From: Evansella sp. LMS18
Lineage (GTDB): Bacteria; Bacillota; Bacilli; Bacillales; Salisediminibacteriaceae
NCBI RefSeq assembly: GCF_024362785.1
Contig: NZ_CP093301.1
Span: 1,612,001 to 1,676,000 of the forward strand
Reading direction: 5' to 3'
DNA length: 64,000 nucleotides
Each line of letters begins with the position of its first letter. The stretch's first letter is position 1. Both the position numbers and the translations under genes were made by a program. Under the pieces are notes generated by a model. It was not told the origin of the DNA. It did not search any database and was given only the letters and a program-made list of their open reading frames with translations. Shown piece after piece: positions 46,250-55,378 of the stretch.

Positions 46250-47065
46250 ATGGAGATGCATCACCACAACCATCACGAGACAATCACCGGGACTGGTTAT
46301 GACATAATCATAGTAAGCATAGTGATAGCCGCTATGCTCGCATATCCCCTTGCAGCATACTTCACTAGCAAAACCTATAAAAGATGGCCGTTGTATCGCT
46401 ATTTTTACTGGAGTTTGGGAGTGGTTACAGCTGGAGCTGCTTTGGTTGGTCCCCTTGCAGAACTTGCTCACAGCAGCTTTACTGCCCATATGTTCGGGCA
46501 CTTGCTCCTGGGGATGCTCGCACCGCTCCTTCTAGTTTTATCAGCGCCTATGAAACTTCTTCTCAGGACACTGAACACAACTCATGCAAGAAGATTATCA
46601 TGCTTATTAAAAAGTCGTTACATTCAGTTTGTCAGCAATCCGATTGTTGCCGCAACATTGAATATTGGCGGGCTGGCTGTACTTTATACTACCGGATTGT
46701 ACAGCGCTATGCATGACTCCCTGCTCCTCCATGTTCTGGTGCATCTTCATGTATTTTTAGCCGGGTATCTTTTCACCGCTTCGATTATTTATATGGACGT
46801 ATCGCCACATCGATACAGCTATGTATATCGTGCCTTGGTACTCATTCTTGCTCTTGCAGGGCATAAAATTCTGTCCAAGCATATTTATGCTCATCCGCCA
46901 GAAGGTGTTGCGAGGGCAGATGCAGAAACAGGCGGCATGCTTATGTATTACGGAGGCGATATGGTCGATGTGGTCCTGATCATCCTCCTTTGCTATCACT
47001 GGTACAAAGCAACTGCTCCCAAGCGCGTATCGCCCCCCGATACGGCAACAACACCGTCCTGCTAA
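46250..47065 (+). CDS. CtaG-type cytochrome c oxidase assembly membrane protein
   Basis: 271 residues with about seven membrane helices and a His-rich start (MEMHHHNHHE). Motifs HMFGHLLLGMLAPLLLVLSAP and LHVLVHLHVFLAGYLF match the caa3-type CtaG family, required for copper-site formation in caa3 oxidase of bacilli. The late GGDMVDVVLIILLCYHWY is also typical. It is co-transcribed with the DUF2243 gene. No oxidase genes are in the window, so this may be a metal-handling paralogue rather than the ctaCDEFG-linked copy. Confidence 0.85.
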   Translation: MEMHHHNHHETITGTGYDIIIVSIVIAAMLAYPLAAYFTSKTYKRWPLYRYFYWSLGVVTAGAALVGPLAELAHSSFTAHMFGHLLLGMLAPLLLVLSAPMKLLLRTLNTTHARRLSCLLKSRYIQFVSNPIVAATLNIGGLAVLYTTGLYSAMHDSLLLHVLVHLHVFLAGYLFTASIIYMDVSPHRYSYVYRALVLILALAGHKILSKHIYAHPPEGVARADAETGGMLMYYGGDMVDVVLIILLCYHWYKATAPKRVSPPDTATTPSC

Positions 47066-47246
47066 AAACTGTTCTTATCGAAAAAAGTTATAAGTCGCTT
47101 ATCCAAATGGCCATAAATTATAACTTGCCAATATACTAACGCGATCAGTTTTGAAAGGCATAATCTAATTACCCTAAGATTAATAGGTAATGCTTTAAAA
47201 TTAATTTTGTTTTATAATATATGTAAGCTAAGGGAGGTATGATTAA

Positions 47247-47429
47247 ATGAGCACAAAAGAAGAAGTAATAAAGCTAATTAAGGACCTGCCCGAAAATGTA
47301 ACTCTTGAAGATATAATGAGGGAGCTTTATGTAAGATCAAAAATCGAAAAAGGAATTACCGATTTAAACGATGGAAAAGTTGTTTCTCATGATGAAGTCA
47401 AGGAGAAATTAGGGAAATGGCTGAACTAA
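47247..47429 (+). CDS. Antitoxin of ParE/RelE-type toxin-antitoxin pair
   Basis: A 60-residue acidic protein with an N-terminal helical part (EEVIKLIKDLPENVTLEDIMR) and a C-terminal segment VVSHDEVKEKLGKWL typical of small antitoxins that wrap around ParE/RelE toxins. Good ribosome binding site (AAGGGAGG). It overlaps the toxin gene by 13 nt. It would neutralise the toxin and probably repress its own promoter, though no classic DNA-binding motif is evident. A TATAAT box lies about 35 bp upstream. Confidence 0.8.
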   Translation: MSTKEEVIKLIKDLPENVTLEDIMRELYVRSKIEKGITDLNDGKVVSHDEVKEKLGKWLN

Positions 47430-47710
47430 GATGGGCAGAAACAGCTGTTAAAGATTTAGATCACATATGCGCCTATATTGCTTCAGACTCTGAAGAATAT
47501 GCAAGGATATTTGCAAGAAAAATAATAGATACAATTGAAACTGCTGCCGCTTTTCCCTACTCAGGCAGGATTGTTTCAGAAATGAAAATCGAAACAATTA
47601 GAGAAAAAGTCTTAATGAATTATAGAATTATCTATCGTATAAATAACGATTCTGTAGAAGTCGTTCGAATTGTACACAATTCCAGGTATTTTAAAGATAT
47701 AAACCAATGA
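47417..47710 (+). CDS. ParE/RelE-family toxin
   Basis: 97 residues of the RelE/ParE superfamily: ELRWAETAVKDLDHICAYIASDS at the start, AAAFPYSGRIV in the middle (the P..GR strand), IREKVLMNYRIIYRI, and VVRIVHNSRYF at the end. Toxins of this type inhibit gyrase (ParE) or cleave mRNA on the ribosome (RelE); the sequence fits the ParE side better. It is translationally coupled to the antitoxin gene. The pair may stabilise this region of the chromosome. Confidence 0.88.
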   Translation: MAELRWAETAVKDLDHICAYIASDSEEYARIFARKIIDTIETAAAFPYSGRIVSEMKIETIREKVLMNYRIIYRINNDSVEVVRIVHNSRYFKDINQ

Positions 47711-47875
47711 GCATCATGGCTGGAGATATAACAGCTATGGTGTTATTTTTATTAAATATATACTTGGATGTTTATCAAATGTTGTATTAAGTTAGTTACA
47801 CTTATACTATAATCCTAAAAACTTCATTAGCGTAGAGACGACTACGTTGCTAAAATTTTATGCTTTCTTATAGTA

Positions 47876-47908
47876 CAAAAAAAACGACGTATGCATATAA
47901 CATACGTC
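47876..47908 (-). terminator. Intrinsic terminator after the His-rich lipoprotein gene
   Basis: On the minus strand GACGTATG pairs with CATACGTC around a 7-nt loop, followed by a long U-run. Confidence 0.85.
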
Positions 47909-47929
47909 ATTCCTTTAATTGAAATTGTA

Positions 47930-49363
47930 TTAATGCCCATGCCCGCCATGGTCATCTCCGCTAATAGAGACGATTTCCATTTTTTCATCGATGATGCCCT
48001 GTACGGAAAAACTGATGGAGTCTGTGCTTCCGAAAACATAGCCGTGATTATACGGTCCTTCGGTTGGGACTTCTTCAAATGCAGGCTTTAGTCTTGCCAG
48101 ATAATCATACACTTGCTGGTTGAGCTCCCCTTCCGGCAGCCAGATCATCGGAGCATGCTTCCCTAAATGGGCCAGAGGGGCTCCAGGCAGGGCCAGCTCC
48201 GGAGTTTCAGTCGAAGCAAAAGTAATCCCGTGGCCCGGCTCGTCTATATCCCAGCCAAATCCTGTTTCTTCATCATAAAAGGAAGCAAACGCAATCGAAA
48301 GTTCAACTGGCGTTTCGCCGGAAATGCGTGTTACTGTCCCATATTCCGACAGCTCCTCTTCCAGAGTCCCGGAAATCTCTTCTTCCGACCCTAACAGATA
48401 AATATTTGCTTCCCCGTTACGTTTCTCCAGTGCATCCACCGTTGCCCCTGGTATACCAAAGTCATTTACATAAAGCACTGGCTCATCCATATGTGAAATC
48501 CAGTCACCTGCCACCATTGTCATCAGCTGTGCGTCTTCTTCCGCTGAGCCGATTATTACACTGTCCGGCAGACTGCCAACGATGTCCGCATATCGCTCAT
48601 CTATCTGAGCTGCGAACTCCGCAGGATCATCAGCTGTTATTTGTTCTACTTCGAATCCTGAAAGCTTGTCCATTTCCTCCTCAGGGAGGTCTTCCATCAC
48701 CATAACCTGTATCCCTTCGGAGTTTCCTAACGGCTGCAGGCGCTCAATTTCCTGAAGTACTTCATCGGAAATAGAGCCATCTGCATAAAGCAACGGACCG
48801 TCATTAGGATGGTGAACAAGTGTCAGTGCAGCGAGGGAATGCTGCCAGGAATCCAGCGGGCCAAGGATGACAGTCCCTGGCTGGTTACCTTCATGGGTTG
48901 CCGGCCAGATCGTCTGGGAGGCTAAAATGGAAAACGTAATTGGCTCATCTTCCCCGATTCTTGTTACATTTTTCGTGTTTTCCACCAGCAACCCGTCAGT
49001 TGCATTCTCGTTTAAAGATTCGGGGCCAGTAGCTGCCTCGGCTTCAATGTCGTCTCTGCCCCCGCCACCGTTACCTCCGTGATCGTGATGGCCGTTGTCA
49101 TCATTATCCTCATGATGGTTATCACCATGATCATTATGATTATTTTCCCCGTGATGCATGTCGTTCTCATTATTGTTTTCGCCATGGCCGCCGTGATTTC
49201 CATGGCCGTCACCATTGTCATCATTCATTTCTTCATTGTTCATTTCGTTATCGTTACTATTCGTCCCGGCATTATTCGTTGCCGTATCGTCCGCATCATT
49301 ATTGCATGCTGCAAGAAACAAAGTTGATGCAGCCAGAATTGTTAATATGCTCGATTTTTTCAT
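47930..49363 (-). CDS. His/Asp/Asn-rich lipoprotein with cell-wall-binding repeat 2-like region
   Basis: About 477 residues from ATG 49363 (AGGAGA upstream). The lipobox is LAAC (lipid-anchored Cys). Residues about 20-110 are a low-complexity stretch of Asn, Asp, Gly and many His (for example HGNHGGHGENNNEND), likely to bind divalent metal. The rest resembles the CWB2 repeats of bacillar and clostridial wall proteins (DSWQHSLAALTLVHHPNDGPLLY, DSVIIGSAEEDAQ, NIYLLGSEEEI). The protein ends DDHGGHGH. It may act in metal storage or sensing at the cell surface, together with the neighbouring lipoproteins. Confidence 0.75.
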   Translation of the reverse strand: MKKSSILTILAASTLFLAACNNDADDTATNNAGTNSNDNEMNNEEMNDDNGDGHGNHGGHGENNNENDMHHGENNHNDHGDNHHEDNDDNGHHDHGGNGGGGRDDIEAEAATGPESLNENATDGLLVENTKNVTRIGEDEPITFSILASQTIWPATHEGNQPGTVILGPLDSWQHSLAALTLVHHPNDGPLLYADGSISDEVLQEIERLQPLGNSEGIQVMVMEDLPEEEMDKLSGFEVEQITADDPAEFAAQIDERYADIVGSLPDSVIIGSAEEDAQLMTMVAGDWISHMDEPVLYVNDFGIPGATVDALEKRNGEANIYLLGSEEEISGTLEEELSEYGTVTRISGETPVELSIAFASFYDEETGFGWDIDEPGHGITFASTETPELALPGAPLAHLGKHAPMIWLPEGELNQQVYDYLARLKPAFEEVPTEGPYNHGYVFGSTDSISFSVQGIIDEKMEIVSISGDDHGGHGH

Positions 49364-49385
49364 CTGCTTCGCTCTCCTCACTTAT

Positions 49386-50390
49386 TTAAACTGGTTCCCC
49401 TTCTTCGATAAGCAGCTCCCATGTTTCCCCCTGATCCTCTGACCAGTAAAGGGAATCGGCAATTGTACCGATTGCAAGGATTTCAGGGTTGTTGAAATCA
49501 ACCGCAAGTGAAATGACGGGCTCTGCATCTTCTGGAAGTTCTCCAAGCTGCTCCCATGTTTCACCCATATCACTGCTCGTCATTAACCCTTCGATCGCGC
49601 CGATACCGTGGGCATAAATCACTCCATCCGGTCCCTGGCTCGCACTTGTCATTGTTACTTGCCCGTTAAATAACGTAAAGCTTTCCCCGCCATCATCAGA
49701 ACGGTAAATACCGTCTGACATGCCGGCCAGGACTGTTTCCGGGTCTTCCGGATCGGAAGTAATGGAATAGAGCTCCTGGAACCGATCATTTATTCCATCA
49801 GCTTCCACCTGCTCCCATTCCTGGCCCCCGTCTTCTGACTTAAACATTCTGCCGCCGTAAGCATCAAAACCGTACAGAAAGCTGGAGTCCCCTTCGTTTG
49901 CATCCATGAGATGAAAATCAACTTCCCCGTACAAAGCCCCTGTTTCCCAATTTTCGCCGCGGTCGTCACTTGTCATCACGCCAAGAGGGTTCTGAAGGTC
50001 AGAACCGTCACCAGGGTGGCCGCTGCTCATGAACAAATTCTCCGATGTTATGAGGAAGCCCATAAAGTCATGGCGGTCTTCCTCTGTCCCTTGCCAGAAC
50101 AGACCATTGCTGTTTAAGTCTGCCTGCATGAGCCCGTGATGCGTGCCAACGTATAGGATGCCTTCTTTTTCCCTGTCAAAAGCCATATCATGGATATGCT
50201 CGATTTCCTCCACGGCTGCCCTGCCATCCTCTTCGTCCTGCTCATCAGTTTCTTCATTATTTATGTCTTCGTCCTGCGAATTAGCTTCTTCCTCTGCCGG
50301 CTGATTATTTTCTGGAGGCTCCTCCTCAATAACGCCCCCGCAGCCAGCAGCTATTAATAGTACACCCATCCCTAATAATGCCTTTTTCAC
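49386..50390 (-). CDS. Lipoprotein with BNR/sortilin-like beta-propeller (F510_1955 type)
   Basis: 334 residues with GTG start (GGAGC upstream), signal peptide with lipobox AAGC, an acidic linker rich in Glu/Asp/Asn, then a propeller built of sialidase-type Asp boxes: SDDRGENWE, SEDGGQEWE, SDDGGESFT, SSDMGETWE and SEDQGETWE. The opening of the propeller (EHIHDMAFD, LYVGTHHGL) is characteristic of the family annotated as F510_1955 glycosylhydrolases. No catalytic residue can be asserted. The gene is just upstream of the His-rich lipoprotein gene and probably co-transcribed with it. Confidence 0.8.
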   Translation of the reverse strand: MKKALLGMGVLLIAAGCGGVIEEEPPENNQPAEEEANSQDEDINNEETDEQDEEDGRAAVEEIEHIHDMAFDREKEGILYVGTHHGLMQADLNSNGLFWQGTEEDRHDFMGFLITSENLFMSSGHPGDGSDLQNPLGVMTSDDRGENWETGALYGEVDFHLMDANEGDSSFLYGFDAYGGRMFKSEDGGQEWEQVEADGINDRFQELYSITSDPEDPETVLAGMSDGIYRSDDGGESFTLFNGQVTMTSASQGPDGVIYAHGIGAIEGLMTSSDMGETWEQLGELPEDAEPVISLAVDFNNPEILAIGTIADSLYWSEDQGETWELLIEEGEPV

Positions 50391-50495
50391 ATCACTCGCT
50401 CCTTTGTCAGCCAGGTACTTTAATATTTTGCAAAAAAATTGTGTAGAATGTTTGAAGTTAGTGTTAACATTTTAAAAACATTTAAGTGTAGAAAA

Positions 50496-51932
50496 TTAAG
50501 AAGGGTCCTGTTCATCCGGCAGCCAGATAAAAAACTCCGTACCTTCACCAGGCTTGCTTTTTACCCACACTTTCCCTCCGTGAAGCTCTGTAATTTCCTT
50601 CACTATCGCAAGACCCAGGCCTGTTCCGCTGTCATTTTGAGTCCTGGATTTATCCGCCTTGTAAAACCGCTCCCATATGTGGTCGATATCTTCCTCATCA
50701 ATGCCTTGACCGGTATCTTTAATGGAGAGAAGACAGCCGCCCTTTTCACCAGAAAGGGAAATGGTGATTTTTCCTCCCTTAGGGGTGTAACGAATCGAGT
50801 TTTCCAAAATATTGACGAGCGCCTGCTCCATCCTCGCAGGATCGATTGTCAGGAAAGCACCTTTGCATTCCTCAGAAATATTCAGTTCATGGCTGATCGA
50901 CTTCTGGTCAAAAAGCAGAACCCTTCTTCGGTAAATCTGTTCAAGCCATTCATCCGCAGGCACTTCTTCTAGGATTAAATTTATTTTTCCCTCTTCCAGT
51001 TTTGTCAGCAGAAACAAATCGCTCACAAGCCTTTCCATCCGGTTAGCCTCATGGTAAATCACGCTGATATGTTCCTTCCATTCTTCCTGGTTGATCTCCG
51101 TGCTCTCTTTCATCACAGCGGAATATCCTTTTATATAAGTAATCGGTGTTCTGAGGTCATGGGAAATATGGGAAATAAAGTGCCTCCTTGAATCCCGATA
51201 GGTCTTCAGCTGCCCAGTCATCGACTGTATGCTATCTGCGAGATGGCCCACTTCGTCCTCCCCTCCGATATTAAGCTTTATATCCAGGTCCCCTTCAGCG
51301 ATTTTCTCAGTCATTTCACTAATGTCATTCAGCGGTTTTGAGACCCGGCTTGTTAAATACCTGGTTAGAAAGAAACTGATAAGGATGATAAAAATACTCA
51401 TGACAACCAGGAGCAGCAGGAGTTGGACCCTCGCCTCATTCAGTTCCCCGGTATCCTGATCAAGAAAGAGGTAACTTGATGCGGTACCCGTGTAAGGGTC
51501 ATTAACAGGGATGATCGCCCAAACATGAGGGATGTGAGTGATCATATACGTTTCCACATGGTCGATAAAAGGTTCATTATCCAGATTTCCGATTGTCTCC
51601 TGATTATCGTTAAGCCATTCGAAAAAGATAACCAGGAAGTCGTCTGAAATATCGTCCGGCATTCTCTGAACTGCCAGATCTTCGTCAAGAAGGATAAAAA
51701 AACTGTGCTTGCCTGCTTCCACTTCCTCAATATAATTCATTGCTGCATCATCAGCGGTTTCCTGCAGCAACTCAGCGTGAGCAACCGCCCTGGACTCAAT
51801 TTCTCTTGTAACATGCTCCTGGTAATACGTTTTAGTTATCCAGTTTGCTCCGCCAATAAGAGTCACTACAAGTATTAACAGGATCATTACCACCATGGCG
51901 GTAATTTTTGTCGCCAGTTTTTTTGGGAACAT
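50496..51932 (-). CDS. Membrane sensor histidine kinase
   Basis: 478 residues: membrane helices at about 12-31 and 171-190 enclosing an extracellular sensor of about 140 residues, a HAMP domain (191-245), HisKA with the phospho-accepting His258 in ISHDLRTP, and an HATPase_c domain with ILENSIRYTPKGG (N box), IKDTGQGID (G1) and GTGLGLAIVKEI (G2). It phosphorylates an OmpR-type partner. No response regulator adjoins it; the nearest is 3.6 kb away at 55.6 kb, on the same strand. The downstream lipoprotein genes may belong to its regulon. Confidence 0.92.
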   Translation of the reverse strand: MFPKKLATKITAMVVMILLILVVTLIGGANWITKTYYQEHVTREIESRAVAHAELLQETADDAAMNYIEEVEAGKHSFFILLDEDLAVQRMPDDISDDFLVIFFEWLNDNQETIGNLDNEPFIDHVETYMITHIPHVWAIIPVNDPYTGTASSYLFLDQDTGELNEARVQLLLLLVVMSIFIILISFFLTRYLTSRVSKPLNDISEMTEKIAEGDLDIKLNIGGEDEVGHLADSIQSMTGQLKTYRDSRRHFISHISHDLRTPITYIKGYSAVMKESTEINQEEWKEHISVIYHEANRMERLVSDLFLLTKLEEGKINLILEEVPADEWLEQIYRRRVLLFDQKSISHELNISEECKGAFLTIDPARMEQALVNILENSIRYTPKGGKITISLSGEKGGCLLSIKDTGQGIDEEDIDHIWERFYKADKSRTQNDSGTGLGLAIVKEITELHGGKVWVKSKPGEGTEFFIWLPDEQDPS

Positions 51933-52093
51933 AACCAGGCCTTCTTTCTCTCACCATTCATCCAGTTTTTTTATTATCGTACTAGAGTTTGTTTTCTATT
52001 TATTGTTATCTTAAAACAATTTTTTGAAGGAAATATGAAGTTATTGGTTTCAGTTAATTGAAGGAATCAAAAAGCGATCTTTGAAGATAAATA

Positions 52094-52121
52094 AAGGCAC
52101 TCCGGAATCCCGAAGTGCCTT
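52094..52121 (-). terminator. Intrinsic terminator after NlpC/P60 gene
   Basis: AAGGCACTTCGG pairs with CCGGAGTGCCTT on the minus strand, followed by a U-rich stretch. Confidence 0.85.
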
Positions 52122-52141
52122 GAGCTTGTTATTAAAGTCTA

Positions 52142-52861
52142 TTAGAATCTTTTCGCACCAAGGTAACGTGGTCCCCAGTAGGAAGAGTTCATGTCAGCAA
52201 TTGCTACACCAGTTGAAGATCCAGAGTGGATGAACTGATTGTTTCCAAGGTAGATACCAGCGTGTGAAGGACCTGTGCGAGTTTCAAAGAATACAAGGTC
52301 ACCTACCTGCGGGTTAGATACAGAAGTACCTGCACTCCACATTTGCGCTACTGTACGTGGAAGGCTCTTGCCGTTCTGGGCGAATGTATACTGGATGAAT
52401 CCGCTGCAGTCAAATCCTCTTGGTGTAGTTCCACCCCATACATAAGAGCTCCCGATTAAGCTTCTTGCTGTGGAGATAACTCCGCTTGCACTGCTGCTTG
52501 TTGAAGATGAAGATGAAGATGAAGCTGTGCTGCTTGCTGTGCTTGTATTTCTTGTTGCTGTTTGAGTTCCGCCGTTAGAGCTGGAAAGTCCCAGTGCACT
52601 GGCTGTTGCCGGTCCTGCTGTTCCGTAGAAGTTTCCTGCCGGGCTGGATATTCCGTTTCTCAGCTGATAAGCTTGTACAGCTCCTAATGTTTCCGGTCCG
52701 AAGACTCCGTCTACCGCGATGCTTTTACCGTTGCTGTTGAGTGCTGACTGAAGCTGTCTTACGTCGTCTCCTCTGTCGCCGATGTTCATGGATGCCTCTG
52801 AAATTGCCGGTACCGCGAAAAATGCTCCTGCCAATGCTATGCTCATAATGAATTTTTTCAT
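52142..52861 (-). CDS. Secreted NlpC/P60 endopeptidase with one peptidoglycan-binding domain
   Basis: 239 residues from ATG 52861 (GGGAG upstream). Signal peptide, one PG_binding_1 domain (GDRGDDVRQLQSALN, DGVFGPETLGAV), a Ser/Thr linker, then NlpC/P60 with FDCSGFIQY, SHAGIYLG and FIHSG. It is the shortest of the four paralogues. Its C-terminal domain is very close to that of the 40.9-kb gene. A WalR-type direct repeat lies 170 bp upstream, consistent with control of wall hydrolases by the WalRK system. Confidence 0.92.
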   Translation of the reverse strand: MKKFIMSIALAGAFFAVPAISEASMNIGDRGDDVRQLQSALNSNGKSIAVDGVFGPETLGAVQAYQLRNGISSPAGNFYGTAGPATASALGLSSSNGGTQTATRNTSTASSTASSSSSSSTSSSASGVISTARSLIGSSYVWGGTTPRGFDCSGFIQYTFAQNGKSLPRTVAQMWSAGTSVSNPQVGDLVFFETRTGPSHAGIYLGNNQFIHSGSSTGVAIADMNSSYWGPRYLGAKRF

Positions 52862-53030
52862 TTGTATGTTCTCCCACTTTCTCATGAATTTTAATTTTAT
52901 TTATATAATGTCTATTAAGTTTTGAAAATAAGTTTTTATGACTGCTTGTCTCGCTTGCAGGTTTAATATTACAGGCAGGCGGGTATAAATAAAACCCTTT
53001 TTTGTAAATGTCAACGAACTTAAAACTACC

Positions 53031-53047
53031 TGTTACATTTATGTAAT
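53031..53047 (+). promoter_or_regulatory. WalR-box-like direct repeat
   Basis: TGTTAC-ATTTA-TGTAAT matches the WalR consensus of two TGTWAH hexamers five bp apart. It is on the plus strand, upstream of the minus-strand NlpC/P60 gene, so its orientation is opposite to the gene. Binding is inference. Confidence 0.5.
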
Positions 53048-53300
53048 ATATGCCAATAAAATTGGAATAAATTACTATTTGACAAGGTATATATACCTTG
53101 TTTTCGAGTGTTTTCCGTAAAATCACTTCCTACTTTTCTATTTCTTAAGCAATCTGTAATGAAAATTGTGGAGAAACTGTGTAGATAAAAGCGATTTTCG
53201 CCGAAGCAATAAGGCAGATGGCTCAATTGGATGCTTAAATCCCATATTAGATTCATAGCTAGAACCTCTTAAGGCTCCCGTTATGTAAGTTTTTTTCCGA

Positions 53301-53371
53301 TTCATAGCGTGTGGCGATATGTCTGTAACTGACTACAACTGTTTTCAGATACCGTATCGCCTAGCGATACG
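53301..53371. repeat. Family-C repeats (2 copies)
   Basis: TTCATAGCGTGTGGCGATATG at 53301 (cited as AGCGTGTGGCGATATG) and CGTATCGCCTAGCGATACG at 53353-53371, each with inverted arms. Nothing else is recognised in the gap. Confidence 0.65.
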
Positions 53372-53403
53372 CAGTGGTATGTAGGGAAATAATAGGAAAG
53401 AAA

Positions 53404-53434
53404 GAAAAACAACCAGCGCCTTGTGCCGGTTGTT
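53404..53434 (-). terminator. Intrinsic terminator after the sirohaem-reductase-like gene
   Basis: AACAACCGGC pairs with GCTGGTTGTT on the minus strand, followed by UUUCUUUC. Confidence 0.85.
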
Positions 53435-53446
53435 CCTGGTCTCCCC

Positions 53447-54073
53447 CTATCCTTCTAACTCCTGTTTGATTCTGTCAAAACCATACCTCGATACGAATTT
53501 CGCCATTCTTTCCCGCTTTCTTCCGTTCTTTCTGTACACTTCCAGTACATTATCCACCAGTTCATATAACTCCTCTGGTTCAAGTCCATCTTTTAAGAGA
53601 ACTCCTGCTTGAGCATCTTCGCCGACAGCTTTGCCGCCAATATATAACTCGAAATGCTCGTCCCTTTTTATCACGCCAATATCATTAATCAGCGGCTCAC
53701 CGCACGCGTTGGGGCAACCGGTATATGCCGGTCGCAGTGTAAAGGGGACTTCCTGGCCTGCGATCCGGTCATTAAGCTCCTTAGCAACAGGCATTCCTTC
53801 CACTTCAGCTCCTTTACAGAAGTTACAGGTGCGGAGGCTTTTCACATAGTTTCCAACCTTATAGACAGAGAAGCCTGCTTTCTTTAATTCTTCCGTTGCG
53901 AGCTCCACTTTATCTTCTTCCACTTTTATAATCAGCTGCTGGAAAGTTGTTAATTCCACTTCCGCATCTTCGTCTAAGTATGAGCCTAAGGTAATCAGCT
54001 GCTTAGGAGTCAATTTTGCGCCAAATCCTATTCCTCCGTTTACTGCCAATGGAACCATCTTTTGATTTTTCAT
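53447..54073 (-). CDS. Small nitrite/sulfite-reductase-like sirohaem protein
   Basis: The 208-residue protein has an N-terminal ferredoxin-like half domain of nitrite/sulfite reductases (NGGIGFGAKLTPKQLITLG) and a C-terminal sirohaem/4Fe-4S half with CNFCKG and YTGCPNACGEPLINDIGV. The four Cys could hold the cluster. Full assimilatory reductases have two copies of this unit; only one is present, as in other small Bacillus homologues. It may be a stand-alone reductase or an electron-transfer protein. ATG 54073 has a GGGGGA site. No sulfur- or nitrogen-assimilation genes adjoin it. Confidence 0.75.
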   Translation of the reverse strand: MKNQKMVPLAVNGGIGFGAKLTPKQLITLGSYLDEDAEVELTTFQQLIIKVEEDKVELATEELKKAGFSVYKVGNYVKSLRTCNFCKGAEVEGMPVAKELNDRIAGQEVPFTLRPAYTGCPNACGEPLINDIGVIKRDEHFELYIGGKAVGEDAQAGVLLKDGLEPEELYELVDNVLEVYRKNGRKRERMAKFVSRYGFDRIKQELEG

Positions 54074-54159
54074 ATGCCGTCCCCCATTTCCTCAAGTTCT
54101 GCGTTCCTGCGCTCATCTTACTATACCCCCGGAAGGTATTCAACTACAAACTGTCCCTG

Positions 54160-54519
54160 CTAAGCTTCTTCTTGTTTTAGAAAAAAAGCATTCTTTAAGG
54201 TCATCTGATAGACAGTGAAACTATCTCCCTTATTAATCTGTAAGTTTTTCCTTAGTTCAGCCGGTATGATTATCCTGTTTTTTTGGCCGGTAATAATTTT
54301 ATTATCAACATTGTCATCTTTGCCTCCAGCTTTACTTATTATTAATCCCTTGCCCTCTTCCGAAAGACCAACATTAACTAAATCACCAATAGTAATATCG
54401 CATTCCTGTCTTATTTTTTTCGGCAATGTAATCGTAAAGCTGCTGGAAACTATACATTTCATTTCCATCTCAATTAACCTATCTATTTGGACTGAAACAC
54501 TATATTTAGCTTGATGCAC
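54160..54519 (-). CDS. AbrB/SpoVT-type transcription factor with two swapped-hairpin domains
   Basis: About 119 residues from GTG 54519, which has GGAGG 9 nt upstream; the frame continues upstream without a better start. Two AbrB-like beta-hairpin segments are visible: SSSFTITLPKKIRQECDITIGDLVNV and NRIIIPAELRKNLQINKGDSFTVY, here noted by their cores TLPKKIRQ and IIPAELRK. Most AbrB proteins have one such domain and dimerise; two in one chain suggest an internal pseudo-dimer. It probably binds DNA as a transition-state-type regulator. Targets are unknown. A 25-residue membrane peptide is encoded just upstream. Confidence 0.75.
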   Translation of the reverse strand: MHQAKYSVSVQIDRLIEMEMKCIVSSSFTITLPKKIRQECDITIGDLVNVGLSEEGKGLIISKAGGKDDNVDNKIITGQKNRIIIPAELRKNLQINKGDSFTVYQMTLKNAFFLKQEEA

Positions 54520-54574
54520 TGCTCTTTCCCTCCGTAAAATTACTATCATATTAAAGATGTGGTTCACTTAATGT

Positions 54575-54652
54575 TTAAAGGAATTTAAATACTAAAAACA
54601 CCATTCCTCCAATGAAGAATAAATAAAACAATAATACGTATTTTGGGTTCAT
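54575..54652 (-). CDS. Predicted 25-residue membrane peptide
   Basis: ATG 54652 follows GGGGAAG at 6 nt and opens a 25-codon frame (starting MNPKYVLLFYLFFIGG and ending VFKFL) that forms one hydrophobic helix. The stop is TAA at 54575-54577. Single-helix peptides of this size are common in bacilli and are often unannotated. It lies 55 bp upstream of the AbrB-like gene on the same strand and may be co-transcribed. Function is unknown. Confidence 0.45.
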   Translation of the reverse strand: MNPKYVLLFYLFFIGGMVFLVFKFL

Positions 54653-55061
54653 ATCTTTCTTCCCCATTTCTCGGACAATTTTCAGACGATTTAATTATAA
54701 ACGCCATATTTATTTTGCAGATACCAGTACGTAAATCACTTTACAGCCAATATGTGATTAAAGTATGAAGTTTTTGCCTTTTTAGAAACTTAGCTTTTCT
54801 TAAGGCAGGCAAATAAAAAAAAAGGAAAAGTGCTCATTAATTAAGCGCTGCTCCCCCTTGTATGCTGCGTATGCCGCGCGATCTGAAAATGTCCTTAAAA
54901 GCAGGGAGACATTATTTGAAAAATAACAGAGAGTTCCCATCAGCCATAATGACTTTTTGTTTACGCATTCTTATCGTCACAATATCGTCAAAGCATCTTC
55001 ACGGATTCAACAAACTTCATGGATAAAATGAAAGTGAATAAAACAGAAGGGGCTGATAGAA
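54653..55061. other. Gap with no recognised gene
   Basis: About 410 bp between divergent units. It is AT-rich, has no repeat array of families A-E and no clear promoter that I can defend. Confidence 0.4.
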
Positions 55062-55292
55062 ATGAAAAAACTTTTAACTGGGTTATTGTCATTGGCTCTT
55101 GTAGCAGGAATCGGCACCACGGTCGCAGCACAAAGCGAAAACTTTTCAGGCTTTCAGGAAATGCTGCCATTTATGCAGAAAATGCATCCTGAAATGTCAG
55201 AAGAAGATCTGGAGACAATGTATAACAGATGCCATGGAAACAACGGAAACAGAGGTCCCGGGATGATGATGCCGGGAGCAAACTCGGACTAA
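55062..55292 (+). CDS. Small secreted protein, unknown function
   Basis: 76 residues: signal peptide with a typical n-h-c layout ending in VAAQS, then a short helical mature part (EMLPFMQKMHPEMSEEDLETMY) and a Gly/Asn/Met-rich end (MMMPG). The Met- and His-containing mature part could bind a soft metal, in line with neighbours. ATG follows AGAAGGGG. I do not recognise a named family, although similar small proteins occur in other bacilli as far as I recall. Confidence 0.65.
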   Translation: MKKLLTGLLSLALVAGIGTTVAAQSENFSGFQEMLPFMQKMHPEMSEEDLETMYNRCHGNNGNRGPGMMMPGANSD

Positions 55293-55378
55293 ACACTGAG
55301 GTGGTTGAGGCGCAGCAAATTAGTAATTCAGGAAGACAGTCTTATGGCTGCCTTCCTGTTTTTTGCAGTGATAGGTGG

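Noticed and set aside
48867..49327. Hydrophobic Ile/Met/Val-rich frames on the plus strand opposite the His-rich lipoprotein
   Set aside because: They are complements of GAT/AAT/CAT codons of the His/Asp/Asn segment and have no start signals.
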